Below, piece by piece: positions 1 to 5,144 of a DNA stretch of 6,953 nucleotides (positions are counted from its first letter, which is position 1; each line of letters starts with the position of its first letter). The translations under genes and the position numbers were made by a program. The DNA comes from a bacterium SM23_31 (GTDB taxonomy: Bacteria; SM23-31): assembly GCA_001304035.1 (NCBI GenBank), contig LJUD01000167.1:1-6953 (forward strand), in the 5' to 3' direction. The notes beneath the pieces were generated by a model that was given only the letters and a program-made list of their open reading frames with translations, was not told where the DNA came from and did not search any database.

Positions 1-2
1 GG

Positions 3-269
3 GAAATTGAAGGTTTTGAGGCAGGTCCATACCCTGATTTGTCGATTGTTACTTACCGCTTCCTGCCGGAACGGGGCGATGCGGATGCGTTTAACCATCG
101 CTTGATACAAGCCATCCGGCACGAAGGCAATATCTTTATCAGTTCTACACGAATTAACGGCAAACTTATCCTGAGGGCAGCCGTAGGATGTTTCCGTACT
201 CATTTGGACGATATTGACGAAACACTTGACATTTTGAGCCGGAAAGTTAAGCAGTTAAATGAAAATTGA
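3..269 (+). CDS. Group II PLP-dependent amino-acid decarboxylase, C-terminal fragment (5' end outside window)
   Basis: The reading frame is open from the left edge (first full codon at base 3), so this is the last ~88 residues of a longer gene. The usual length in the family is about 450-500 residues. The visible part matches the C-terminal small domain of aromatic-L-amino-acid / glutamate-type decarboxylases: a P-D-L-S-I-V-x-Y-R-F strand, an N-x-R/L-x-x-x-I helix, then FISSTRINGKLILRAAVG and the C-R-T-H-x-x-D-I-D ending. Family members remove the alpha-carboxyl group of an amino acid (for example tryptophan, tyrosine or phenylalanine) to give an amine, in the cytoplasm. The PLP lysine and substrate-specificity residues lie outside the window, so the substrate cannot be named. 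An internal TTG at 39 is in frame but is not a real start, because homologous sequence continues upstream of it. The secreted hydrolase gene begins 43 bp downstream, which suggests cotranscription. Confidence 0.85.
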   Translation, partial: EIEGFEAGPYPDLSIVTYRFLPERGDADAFNHRLIQAIRHEGNIFISSTRINGKLILRAAVGCFRTHLDDIDETLDILSRKVKQLNEN

Positions 270-312
270 TTCAGTTTTAATTTTGTGCAATAATTAAAGA
301 AAGGGAAAAATC

Positions 313-1749
313 ATGCGCTATGCGGTGCTTATATGTTTTATACTGATTTTAGCCGGCATACCGGCGCTTGCACAGGAGAACCTGACTGAGGAGGAAAAAT
401 CGTGGATTGATAAGGCTGATACGTATGAACAGGACGGCTGGATTTACATTTATGTCGAAGGCAAGCCGTTCGAAAGAGGATTTCAAAATGGGTACTTATT
501 AGCCAAACATATAGATGAGACAATTGAAATTATTTCTTATTACCTGGAAAAAACGACCGAGAAAAAATGGGATTTTTACCGGCAAGCGGCGGAAGATATG
601 TTCCTGCCCGTAATGGATACGGAGTATAAGGATGAAATAAACGGTATTGTTACGGGATTAAAGAAAGCGGGTGTTACAAAATATGACATTGTTGATATCA
701 CTGCTTATAACGGGTGGATCGATCTTGCCTGGTACTATCTTCCGTACACTAAGGCACACGGCTCATGCAGCGCCTTCATTGCCACGGGAAATGCAACCTG
801 TGACGGCAGAATAGTAGCTGCACACAACTTATGGTATGAATACATGTTTTGCCGCAAATGGAACGTAATCCTGGACGTAAATCCCGACCAAGGCAGCCGG
901 ATTATTACTCAGGCTTTTCCGGGCTGGATTTTTGGAGGCACTGATTTTTGGATAAGCAGCGCCGGGCTAATAGTGGTAGAAACAACCATGAGCGGTTTCA
1001 AAGGATTTGACCCGGAAGGTATTCCGGAGTTCCAGAGGATCAGAAAAGCACTTCAGTATGCCAATTCCATCGATACGTTTGTTGATATAATGATGGAAGG
1101 GAACAACGGGGGGTACGCAAACGACTGGCTGATCGGTGACATAAAAACAGGTGAAATTGCCCGCCTCGAATTAGCGCTTGATAATCCGAAACTCTGGAGG
1201 ACATTTGACGGGTACTACACCGGGTCTAATGTTGCACAGAACCCGAAAGTACGCAAAGAGGAAGCTGCCGGTATGGATTATAACGATATGACCTCTTCAC
1301 CGAATGGGCGCTGGGTACGGTGGCAGCAGCTCATGAGGGAAAATTATGGCAGAATAGACAGGGACCTGGCAAAACGCTTTCTTGCAGACCATTATGACAG
1401 CTATGTAGAAGCTTACAATCCGGGCAGCCGGACGCTGTGCGGACACGTTGAATACGACCCGAACGGTCTCCCGGAGTGGGATTGGGGCGCATATTATCCC
1501 GGCGGTGCAATTGACGCAAAAGTAACCGATTCGGAGTGGGCTTCTCAGATGAAATTTCATGCAAAATTCGGGCATTCCTGTGAAATCCCCTTCCTGGCGG
1601 AACCTTTTCTTAATGCACATCCCGAATACAAATGGCAGGAACCTTATTTGAAAGATTTTCCGTCTTACCCCTGGACCGTTTTTAAAGCCAAAGATTTCAG
1701 CTCTATGCTCGACATGGCGCATATGAAGCAGATGAAACCTAAAAAATAA
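313..1749 (+). CDS. Secreted Ntn-hydrolase, C45 / phospholipase B-like family
   Basis: This is a complete 478-residue protein. Residues 1-20 form a Sec signal peptide with a probable A-L-A|Q cleavage site, so the enzyme acts in the periplasm or outside the cell. The mature part starts with the family signature G-K-P-F-E-R-G-F-Q-N-G (about 50-60), which resembles the 'G.p.ErG.qhG' motif of acyl-CoA:6-APA acyltransferase and phospholipase B-like proteins. The segment H-G-S-C-S-A-F (149-155) places Cys152 as the likely N-terminal nucleophile, exposed by self-cleavage after Ser151. Asn172 (A-H-N-L-W) and the N-x-x-W-L-I-G-D strand (about 270-276) are further family hallmarks. The C-terminal R-T-L-C-G-H-x-E block (373-380) and W-T-V-F segment are also typical of this group. 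Members hydrolyse or transfer acyl-amide or acyl-ester bonds; the substrate here is unknown. The start is supported by AAGGG at 301-305, seven bases before the ATG. Pairing with an amino-acid decarboxylase hints at N-acyl amino-acid or amine metabolism (inference). Confidence 0.85.
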   Translation: MRYAVLICFILILAGIPALAQENLTEEEKSWIDKADTYEQDGWIYIYVEGKPFERGFQNGYLLAKHIDETIEIISYYLEKTTEKKWDFYRQAAEDMFLPVMDTEYKDEINGIVTGLKKAGVTKYDIVDITAYNGWIDLAWYYLPYTKAHGSCSAFIATGNATCDGRIVAAHNLWYEYMFCRKWNVILDVNPDQGSRIITQAFPGWIFGGTDFWISSAGLIVVETTMSGFKGFDPEGIPEFQRIRKALQYANSIDTFVDIMMEGNNGGYANDWLIGDIKTGEIARLELALDNPKLWRTFDGYYTGSNVAQNPKVRKEEAAGMDYNDMTSSPNGRWVRWQQLMRENYGRIDRDLAKRFLADHYDSYVEAYNPGSRTLCGHVEYDPNGLPEWDWGAYYPGGAIDAKVTDSEWASQMKFHAKFGHSCEIPFLAEPFLNAHPEYKWQEPYLKDFPSYPWTVFKAKDFSSMLDMAHMKQMKPKK

Positions 1750-1885
1750 ATATCTTGGGCAAGTACTTCGTTATTAAATGAAAAAATTATATATATTTAC
1801 AAGCGCATTTTACAGCAAAACGACCCTGCGAAGTTTTCTGTCGGTGTTGTCACCAATAGTGCTATATGAATTTGTGTGTCTTTGA

Positions 1886-1957
1886 TCCCGCTGAGCGGGA
1901 TAATTATAATATTTTCCGCCAGAGGCGGATCTTTAGAGAAGACCTGATTCCAATTAT
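1886..1957. repeat. Twin-hairpin REP-like repeat, copy 1
   Basis: Two perfect 6-bp stems with 3-nt loops stand 14 bp apart: TCCCGC-TGA-GCGGGA (1886-1900) and TCCGCC-AGA-GGCGGA (1915-1929), joined by an A/T-only linker. The 72-bp block recurs in the same orientation at 3671-3742 with 65 of 72 bases identical and no gaps. It lies between two convergent genes (ends at 1749 and 2051), the usual place for REP/BIME elements, and may end transcription from both sides. No transposase is visible in the window. Confidence 0.75.
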
Positions 1958-1998
1958 TCAATATAAAATGTAACATTTCAAGACCTGACCCCATTTAT
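1939..1998. repeat. GACCTGAYYCC direct repeats, probable remnant of a REP-associated mobile element
   Basis: A 19-bp unit beginning AAGACCTGA occurs at 1939-1957 and again at 1980-1998 with three mismatches, 41 bp apart. The second copy contains ACCTGACCCC. The reverse complement of that decamer stands just before repeat copy 2 (3655-3664). From memory, GGGGTCAGGTCTT-type sequences often flank REP-associated tyrosine transposase genes in environmental genomes. No such gene is present here, so this would be a remnant or a non-autonomous unit. Confidence 0.5.
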
Positions 1999-2050
1999 GG
2001 CTCATTAATATAATAACGTATGTCTAAGAATTACAATCCATTTCAATTAT

Positions 2051-3088
2051 TCACTTATATATTATAGGTGACCATGAAGGACAAAAATTCATCGCTGAAT
2101 TATTCGTTAGATTTATTAGATTTGAACCGTCGGAATTTATTACATAAATCTCGTAATTATGATGCAGGTCAGACATAAAAGCTAACTTTCTGCTGTCCGG
2201 AGACCATGATATATTATAATCAAGTTCAGAAGTATAAGTTAGATATGTTTGATTTGAACCGTCAGAATCCATTACATAAATTTCGCAACCCTTATTTCCC
2301 CTGTAAGACCAAAAAGCTATTTTTGTTCCGTCCGGCGACCATGATGGCCTCCAATCAGAGCCTGAATTACTCGTCATATTTACAGGATTTGTACCATCAG
2401 AATTCATTATAAAGATACAAAAACCACTATCCCTTCCAGAAGTAAAAGCGATTTTTGTTCCGTTAGGTGACCATGATGGATCCTCGTCACGTGCTGAATT
2501 ATTCGATAGATTTATAGGGTTTGAACCGTCAGAATTCATCACATAGATTTCGTAATTCCCGTCGCGGCGAGTTGTAAAAACGATTTTTGTCCCATCGGGT
2601 GACCAAGATGGATCATAATCAGGTACTGAATTGTTCGTTAGATTTTTCAGATTTGAACCGTCAGAATCCACTACATATATATCGGATTCAGGATTAAGAT
2701 ATTCAGACGTCATAGCTATCTTTTCCCCATCTGGCGACCAAATTGGAAATACATAATTTCTTGATTCATTGGTTAGCTTAATTATATTTGAGCCGTTAGA
2801 ATCCATTACATAGAGGTTGGGATTACCATCTCTTTTTGATATAAAAGCGATCTTCGTACCGTCCGGCGACCATGATGGAGTATAATCAGATGATTGATGG
2901 TTCGTTAGGTTTGTCATATTTGAACCATTAGAATCCACTACATATATCTCGGAATTTCCATCCACGTTTGATTCAAAAGCTATTTTAGTTGTACTAATTT
3001 CATCTTGTGGAGGCTGTTCCACCGGATTTTTATTACAGAACACAAATATCAAAAACGTCAGCAGCACGAAAACACCGATCTTTTTCAT
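2051..3088 (-). CDS. Exported PD40 / TolB-like beta-propeller protein, seven repeats
   Basis: This 345-residue protein has a hydrophobic N-terminus (residues 3-17) followed by Cys18 in L-I-F-V-F-C-N-K. The Cys position suggests a lipoprotein, but Phe at -1 is not a canonical lipobox, so lipid attachment is doubtful. After a short Pro/Gln linker (about 20-33), seven consecutive repeats of 43-45 residues fill the rest. Each runs K-I-A-F-x-S, then E-I-Y-V-M-D-S-D-G-S-N, then L-T-N-N-S, then P-S-W-S-P-D-G, which is the PD40/WD40-like signature of TolB and related propellers. Such domains usually bind proteins or glycans in the envelope; no catalytic residues are apparent. The last repeat stops at W-S-P and ends I-I-Y-K, so either the seven blades are complete without an extra closing strand or the 3' end was trimmed. 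The repeats are also similar at DNA level, so copy number may vary. The start ATG has only a weak GGA upstream. The gene is probably monocistronic, with its own promoter at 3129-3157. Confidence 0.85.
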   Translation of the reverse strand: MKKIGVFVLLTFLIFVFCNKNPVEQPPQDEISTTKIAFESNVDGNSEIYVVDSNGSNMTNLTNHQSSDYTPSWSPDGTKIAFISKRDGNPNLYVMDSNGSNIIKLTNESRNYVFPIWSPDGEKIAMTSEYLNPESDIYVVDSDGSNLKNLTNNSVPDYDPSWSPDGTKIVFTTRRDGNYEIYVMNSDGSNPINLSNNSARDEDPSWSPNGTKIAFTSGRDSGFCIFIMNSDGTNPVNMTSNSGSDWRPSWSPDGTKIAFWSYRGNKGCEIYVMDSDGSNQTYLTYTSELDYNISWSPDSRKLAFMSDLHHNYEIYVINSDGSNLINLTNNSAMNFCPSWSPIIYK

Positions 3089-3128
3089 TGTATGTTTTCC
3101 ATATACCGGTATTTGAATGTAAAAAAAT

Positions 3129-3157
3129 TTAATAGTATGTTTTCAAAGAAATGACAA
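3129..3157 (-). promoter_or_regulatory. Putative sigma-70 promoter for the propeller gene
   Basis: On the minus strand TTGTCA (3157-3152, 5/6 of consensus) is separated by exactly 17 bp from TATTAA (3134-3129, 4/6). This would give a leader of about 30-35 nt before the ATG at 3088. It is the best-scoring promoter found by eye in this spacer. Confidence 0.5.
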
Positions 3158-3239
3158 AAGCGGGCAATTAGTTAGTGTGCAATTCAATGAGAGTGTATTA
3201 TCTGGTCAACATTTTCCCGGCTTCTTTTTACCCGCTTTT
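3156..3239. repeat. 9-bp inverted repeat overlapping the putative -35 box
   Basis: AAAAGCGGG at 3156-3164 is matched perfectly by CCCGCTTTT at 3231-3239, with 66 bp between. The left arm touches the proposed -35 element, so it could be an operator pair. Read as RNA on the plus strand, the loop is too long for an ordinary terminator. Confidence 0.35.
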
Positions 3240-3344
3240 ATCCCCATTAACGGATTAAATAACCATTACTATATGAAACAATAACTTACATATTAAATGA
3301 ATCAGATACATTTTAATAAAAATAAGAATTTTTTAATTGTCAAG

Positions 3345-3371
3345 AAAAAAATTGAAAAAATTGAAAAAAAA
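3345..3371. other. Phased A-tracts, probable intrinsically curved DNA
   Basis: Runs of 6-8 A begin at 3345, 3355 and 3364, about one helical turn apart, and a T6 run stands at 3329-3334. Phased A-tracts bend DNA. The tract is part of an A/T-rich stretch of roughly 350 bp and sits just before the repeated dyads starting at 3479. Confidence 0.5.
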
Positions 3372-3478
3372 TATGATTCTGTTGTTCGTATTAGACAGAG
3401 TCAGACCATTAAATGATAAATTGCAAATATCATGCCATAATTATTTTTATTTTCATCGGTAAAAAAAGTGAAAAATAT

Positions 3479-3498
3479 AGTGAAATATTTTGCACTAT
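3479..3498. repeat. AGTG-AAATATTTT-GCACT dyad, copy 1
   Basis: This is an imperfect palindrome: AGTG and CACT arms around an AAATATTTT core. It is almost identical to the copies at 3531-3552 and 3627-3648 and to an inverted copy at 4109-4129. A degenerate half copy (AGTGAAAAATAT) precedes it at about 3468-3478. Confidence 0.6.
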
Positions 3499-3530
3499 TG
3501 GGGAAATTTTCTGAGCATTGTATTATCTTA

Positions 3531-3552
3531 ACAGTGAAATATTTTGCATTGT
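3531..3552. repeat. AGTG-AAATATTTT-GCATT dyad, copy 2
   Basis: This is the same dyad as at 3479, with outer arms ACAGTG and CATTGT. Its centre lies about 52 bp from that of copy 1, near five helical turns. Confidence 0.6.
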
Positions 3553-3626
3553 CTAAAAATACGTAAATGATTATTAATATTTATATTATATATTTTTAAA
3601 ATTTTTCAAACAGTGAATAATCAAGA

Positions 3627-3648
3627 ACAATGAAAAATTTTGCACTAT
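3627..3648. repeat. ACAATG-AAAAATTTT-GCACT dyad, copy 3
   Basis: This is the third direct copy, about 96 bp after copy 2 and only 7 bp before the GGGGTCAGGT remnant at 3655. The core is AAAAATTTT rather than AAATATTTT. Confidence 0.6.
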
Positions 3649-3654
3649 AACATC

Positions 3655-3742
3655 GGGGTCAGGTTTTTCATCCAGCTCAGCGGGAAAATTATAATATTTT
3701 CCGCCGGAGGCGGATCTTTAGACAAGAACTGATCCCAATTAT
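3655..3742. repeat. Twin-hairpin REP-like repeat, copy 2, with GGGGTCAGGT at its left
   Basis: Positions 3671-3742 are a 65/72 direct match to 1886-1957. The second hairpin is perfect (TCCGCC-GGA-GGCGGA, 3700-3714). The first is partly decayed (TCCAGC-TCA-GCGGGA, one A:G mismatch). The loop of the second hairpin changed from AGA to GGA while the stem stayed intact, consistent with selection on the fold or recent spread. GGGGTCAGGT at 3655-3664 is the reverse complement of the decamer found downstream of copy 1. Confidence 0.7.
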
Positions 3743-3763
3743 GTTGTGAAAGAATAAAACAAC

Positions 3764-3790
3764 ACGCAGTCCCGCTTAGCGGGATTGCGT
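3764..3790. repeat. Long REP-type hairpin, 12-bp stem
   Basis: The arms ACGCAGTCCCGC and GCGGGATTGCGT close on a TTA loop, with one G-T pair and otherwise perfect pairing. The inner TCCCGC/GCGGGA stem is the same as hairpin 1 of the REP-like repeat at 1886, so this is a third, extended member. It has no T-tract, so it does not look like a standard intrinsic terminator. Confidence 0.65.
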
Positions 3791-3802
3791 TATACATTGC
3801 TG

Positions 3803-3907
3803 CATGTTTTAAACATGTTATGAAACTTTCAGGTTCAAGTTACAAACTTGAACCAGCAATAGGGCTTGAACCGGCAAAGGTGTACTGAATGTGTTTATCA
3901 CACATTC
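3803..3907. repeat. Cluster of three perfect hairpins
   Basis: There are three consecutive perfect inverted repeats with tiny loops. CATGTTT-T-AAACATG is at 3803-3817. GGTTCAAGTT-ACA-AACTTGAACC is at 3832-3854. GAATGTGT-TTATC-ACACATTC is at 3887-3907. With the hairpin at 3764-3790 that is four in 144 bp. No gene is credible here; frames open on the minus strand give low-complexity peptides only. Confidence 0.6.
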
Positions 3908-3936
3908 GTTTTTATCCCAAATAGTCGGAATTACAA

Positions 3937-3971
3937 ACTTTTGACTTTTGAGTTTTGACTTTTTACTTTTG
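3937..3971. repeat. Five tandem heptamers, consensus ACTTTTG
   Basis: The units in order are ACTTTTG, ACTTTTG, AGTTTTG, ACTTTTT and ACTTTTG. Short tandem heptamers of this kind are a known class of intergenic repeat in some bacteria and can vary in copy number by slippage. A GTAGCCCGGGT segment, a form often seen in REP families, follows at about 3978-3988. A CCCTTT-AGC-AAAGGG hairpin lies at 4023-4037. Confidence 0.65.
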
Positions 3972-4108
3972 AAAGATGTAGCCCGGGTAAAACATAGGAC
4001 AGGGCAAAATCCCCTTATGTCCCCCTTTAGCAAAGGGAGAATTTACAAGCGTAAAACAGCTTAATCGGGCATCTTCGCCGATGCATCGTTATTTTATTTG
4101 TCATCAGC

Positions 4109-4129
4109 AGTACAAAATTTTTCACTGTT
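4109..4129 (-). repeat. Inverted copy of the AGTGAAAAATTTTG dyad, copy 4
   Basis: Read on the minus strand this is AACAGTGAAAAATTTTGTAC plus one base, the same unit in the opposite orientation, about 480 bp from copy 3. A weaker partial match (CTTTGCACTGT) follows on the plus strand near 4160-4170. Copies 3 and 4 thus form an inverted pair flanking REP copy 2 and the hairpin cluster. Confidence 0.55.
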
Positions 4130-4255
4130 GGATGTGTAGTTACGTGCGTATAGTACAGGACTTTGCACTGTCTGCTTTTTTTCAATATATGATCCGGATA
4201 ATCCATAAATTTAGTTTATTAATTTCACAAATAATTGATTTTATTAAAAGTATAG

Positions 4256-4376
4256 TTGGGAACACTCCCAAATCCCATCACGGAGTTATCCCTATGGGAA
4301 AAGGAGTGACTCCAAAAAAGAAGGCAGGCTGAGTTTAGGGATGCCACTCCTTTGAGCCAATAATTTATGAATTATT
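4256..4376. other. Structured block of alternating GGAGT/ACTCC modules
   Basis: A hairpin TTGGGA-ACAC-TCCCAA (4256-4271) is followed by GGAGT (4282-4286), TCCC-TAT-GGGA (4289-4299), GGAGT (4303-4307), ACTCC (4309-4313) and ACTCC (4346-4350). The element ends in a perfect AATAATT-TATG-AATTATT hairpin (4359-4376). GGAGT at 4282 can pair with ACTCC at 4309, or AAAGGAGTG at 4300-4308 can pair over nine bases with CACTCCTTT at 4345-4353. ACTCC also occurs at 4265-4269. It may be a structured RNA, a small non-autonomous element, or decayed repeat DNA; the strand is unknown. The 11-mer CAGGCTGAGTT inside it (4325-4335) recurs at 4427-4437. Confidence 0.4.
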
Positions 4377-4463
4377 CAGTTTAGAAAAGTTGCAGTTTTT
4401 AAAAAATTAGGTTTATTACTGTCAGACAGGCTGAGTTCTCATTCACTTATATTCACATCTATA

Positions 4464-5075
4464 TCAGTTGTATTTCAACCTGGTTTCTCTATCAGTTAAT
4501 GTTTCTTTCAAAAATTCTTTCCATTCAGGGTCTTCCCATGTCTTGAGATTTTGATGTGTAATGTAGTATTTTTCCGGAATAGGATGAGTTCCGATAACAA
4601 CTTCCATATCATACTTTTCAGGAATAAATTTACTAAAATGTTCAATATATGGGCATGGTGGATACCCGACAACAAAACCCGTTGCAAGATGAACTATTTC
4701 CGCTCCATTTTTTTTCATTTCTTCGGGGGCATATTCAACATTTCCACCCGGGCAACCACCGCACGTCGTATAACCTACAAGTTCAACCTCTTCATCTTTA
4801 TACCGCTCAAACGCGCCTTCCCTGTTTCTCAAAGACCTTAAACATTTCCCACCGGCGCATGTATTCCACCGATCACAGATAATAATTCCTACCTTTTTCA
4901 CTGTACTTTCTCCTTTCTCTGAATAAGATGTCATTAGTTCCGAATCAGAAAGCTTTAATGATGATTCTGCATCTTTACGATTATTACTGCACTTACCTAA
5001 AACAACAGAACTACTTACAATAAGTGGAATTGCTAAAACATTTTTACAAAATCCTCTTCTTGAGAAATCATCCAT
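4464..5075 (-). CDS. CGGC-domain protein with twin-arginine signal (predicted metal-binding)
   Basis: With the start at 5075 this is a 203-residue protein. GGAGG at 5086-5082 lies six bases before that ATG, whereas the in-frame ATG at 5096 has no such site and would add seven residues. Residues 4-27 read F-S-R-R-G-F-C-K followed by a hydrophobic stretch (14-27). That is close to the S-R-R-x-F-L-K twin-arginine consensus, so export of a folded, cofactor-loaded protein is likely. A linker (30-58) leads to the CGGC domain (about 60-178, PF08821 by recognition). It shows C73 and C78 (N-T-C-A-G-G-K-C), CGGC at 105-108 followed by P-G-G, Y-P-P-C-P-Y with C141, and the conserved G-T-H-P (H164). The family is annotated as predicted metal-binding with unknown biochemistry. 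Cys29 after L-G-K is not a proper lipobox. The DUF1847 gene ends 69 bp upstream on the same strand, and cotranscription is plausible. Confidence 0.85.
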   Translation of the reverse strand: MDDFSRRGFCKNVLAIPLIVSSSVVLGKCSNNRKDAESSLKLSDSELMTSYSEKGESTVKKVGIIICDRWNTCAGGKCLRSLRNREGAFERYKDEEVELVGYTTCGGCPGGNVEYAPEEMKKNGAEIVHLATGFVVGYPPCPYIEHFSKFIPEKYDMEVVIGTHPIPEKYYITHQNLKTWEDPEWKEFLKETLTDRETRLKYN

Positions 5076-5081
5076 ATAATA

Positions 5082-5086
5082 CCTCC
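5082..5086 (-). promoter_or_regulatory. Shine-Dalgarno site that fixes the CGGC protein start
   Basis: GGAGG on the minus strand sits six bases before the ATG at 5075-5073. It falls inside the longer open frame, downstream of the ATG at 5096, which argues that the longer start is not used. Confidence 0.8.
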
Positions 5087-5121
5087 AAAATTGCATTATT
5101 GATTGTCAACATTTATATCGC

Positions 5122-5139
5122 ATCCCGAGTACTCGGGAT
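5122..5139. repeat. 18-bp perfect palindrome in the intergenic gap
   Basis: ATCCCGAGTACTCGGGAT is its own reverse complement. It lies 5 bp past the stop of the DUF1847 gene and 46 bp before the CGGC start. It has no loop and no T-run, so it could be a dimeric-regulator site, an mRNA processing hairpin or a REP-type unit (it shares the ATCCCG edge with the other hairpins). Confidence 0.6.
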
Positions 5140-5144
5140 AACTA

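Larger units (their letters stand above)
3089..4463. other. 1.37-kb region without a credible gene
   Basis: The stretch holds the propeller-gene promoter, an A/T-rich curved segment, four dyad copies, REP copy 2, a hairpin cluster, heptamer repeats and the GGAGT/ACTCC block, all listed separately. Open frames at 3818-4033 (minus) and 4081-4332 (plus) have no convincing ribosome binding site and encode peptides shaped by the repeats, so I do not call them genes. A CTGTC-A-GACAG palindrome at 4420-4430 lies past the end of the CGGC gene but has no T-run next to it. Confidence 0.6.

Noticed and set aside
1297..1722. Long open frames on the minus strand inside the hydrolase gene
   Set aside because: They are antisense to a well-supported complete gene, have no ribosome site and give a composition unlike a real protein.
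1797..1994. Minus-strand 65-codon frame across the convergent spacer
   Set aside because: It simply reads through the REP-like hairpins and the GACCTGACCCC remnant; no ribosome site or family match.
2206..2412. Plus-strand 68-codon frame
   Set aside because: It is the antisense of the propeller repeats, with no independent support.
3238..3371. Possible replication origin (DnaA-like TTATCCCCA at 3238, A/T-rich curved DNA and repeats nearby)
   Set aside because: There is only one near match to a DnaA box and no replication gene nearby; A/T richness alone explains it.
3479..3648. CRISPR array
   Set aside because: The repeats are few, imperfect, unevenly spaced (about 52 and 96 bp) and partly inverted; no cas genes are present.
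3818..4033. Minus-strand 71-codon frame
   Set aside because: It is built from heptamer repeats and hairpins; the K-S-K-K-S-K-L-K-S type peptide is the translation of a simple repeat.
1796..4051. Shared decamer TTTACAAGCG at 1796 and 4042 as element ends
   Set aside because: The match is only ten bases and the flanking similarity is too weak to exceed chance in A/T-rich DNA.
4081..4332. Plus-strand 83-codon frame
   Set aside because: No ribosome site precedes its ATG and its 3' half is the GGAGT/ACTCC block; no recognisable protein.
4551..4882. Two plus-strand frames overlapping the CGGC gene
   Set aside because: They are antisense shadows of a conserved domain.
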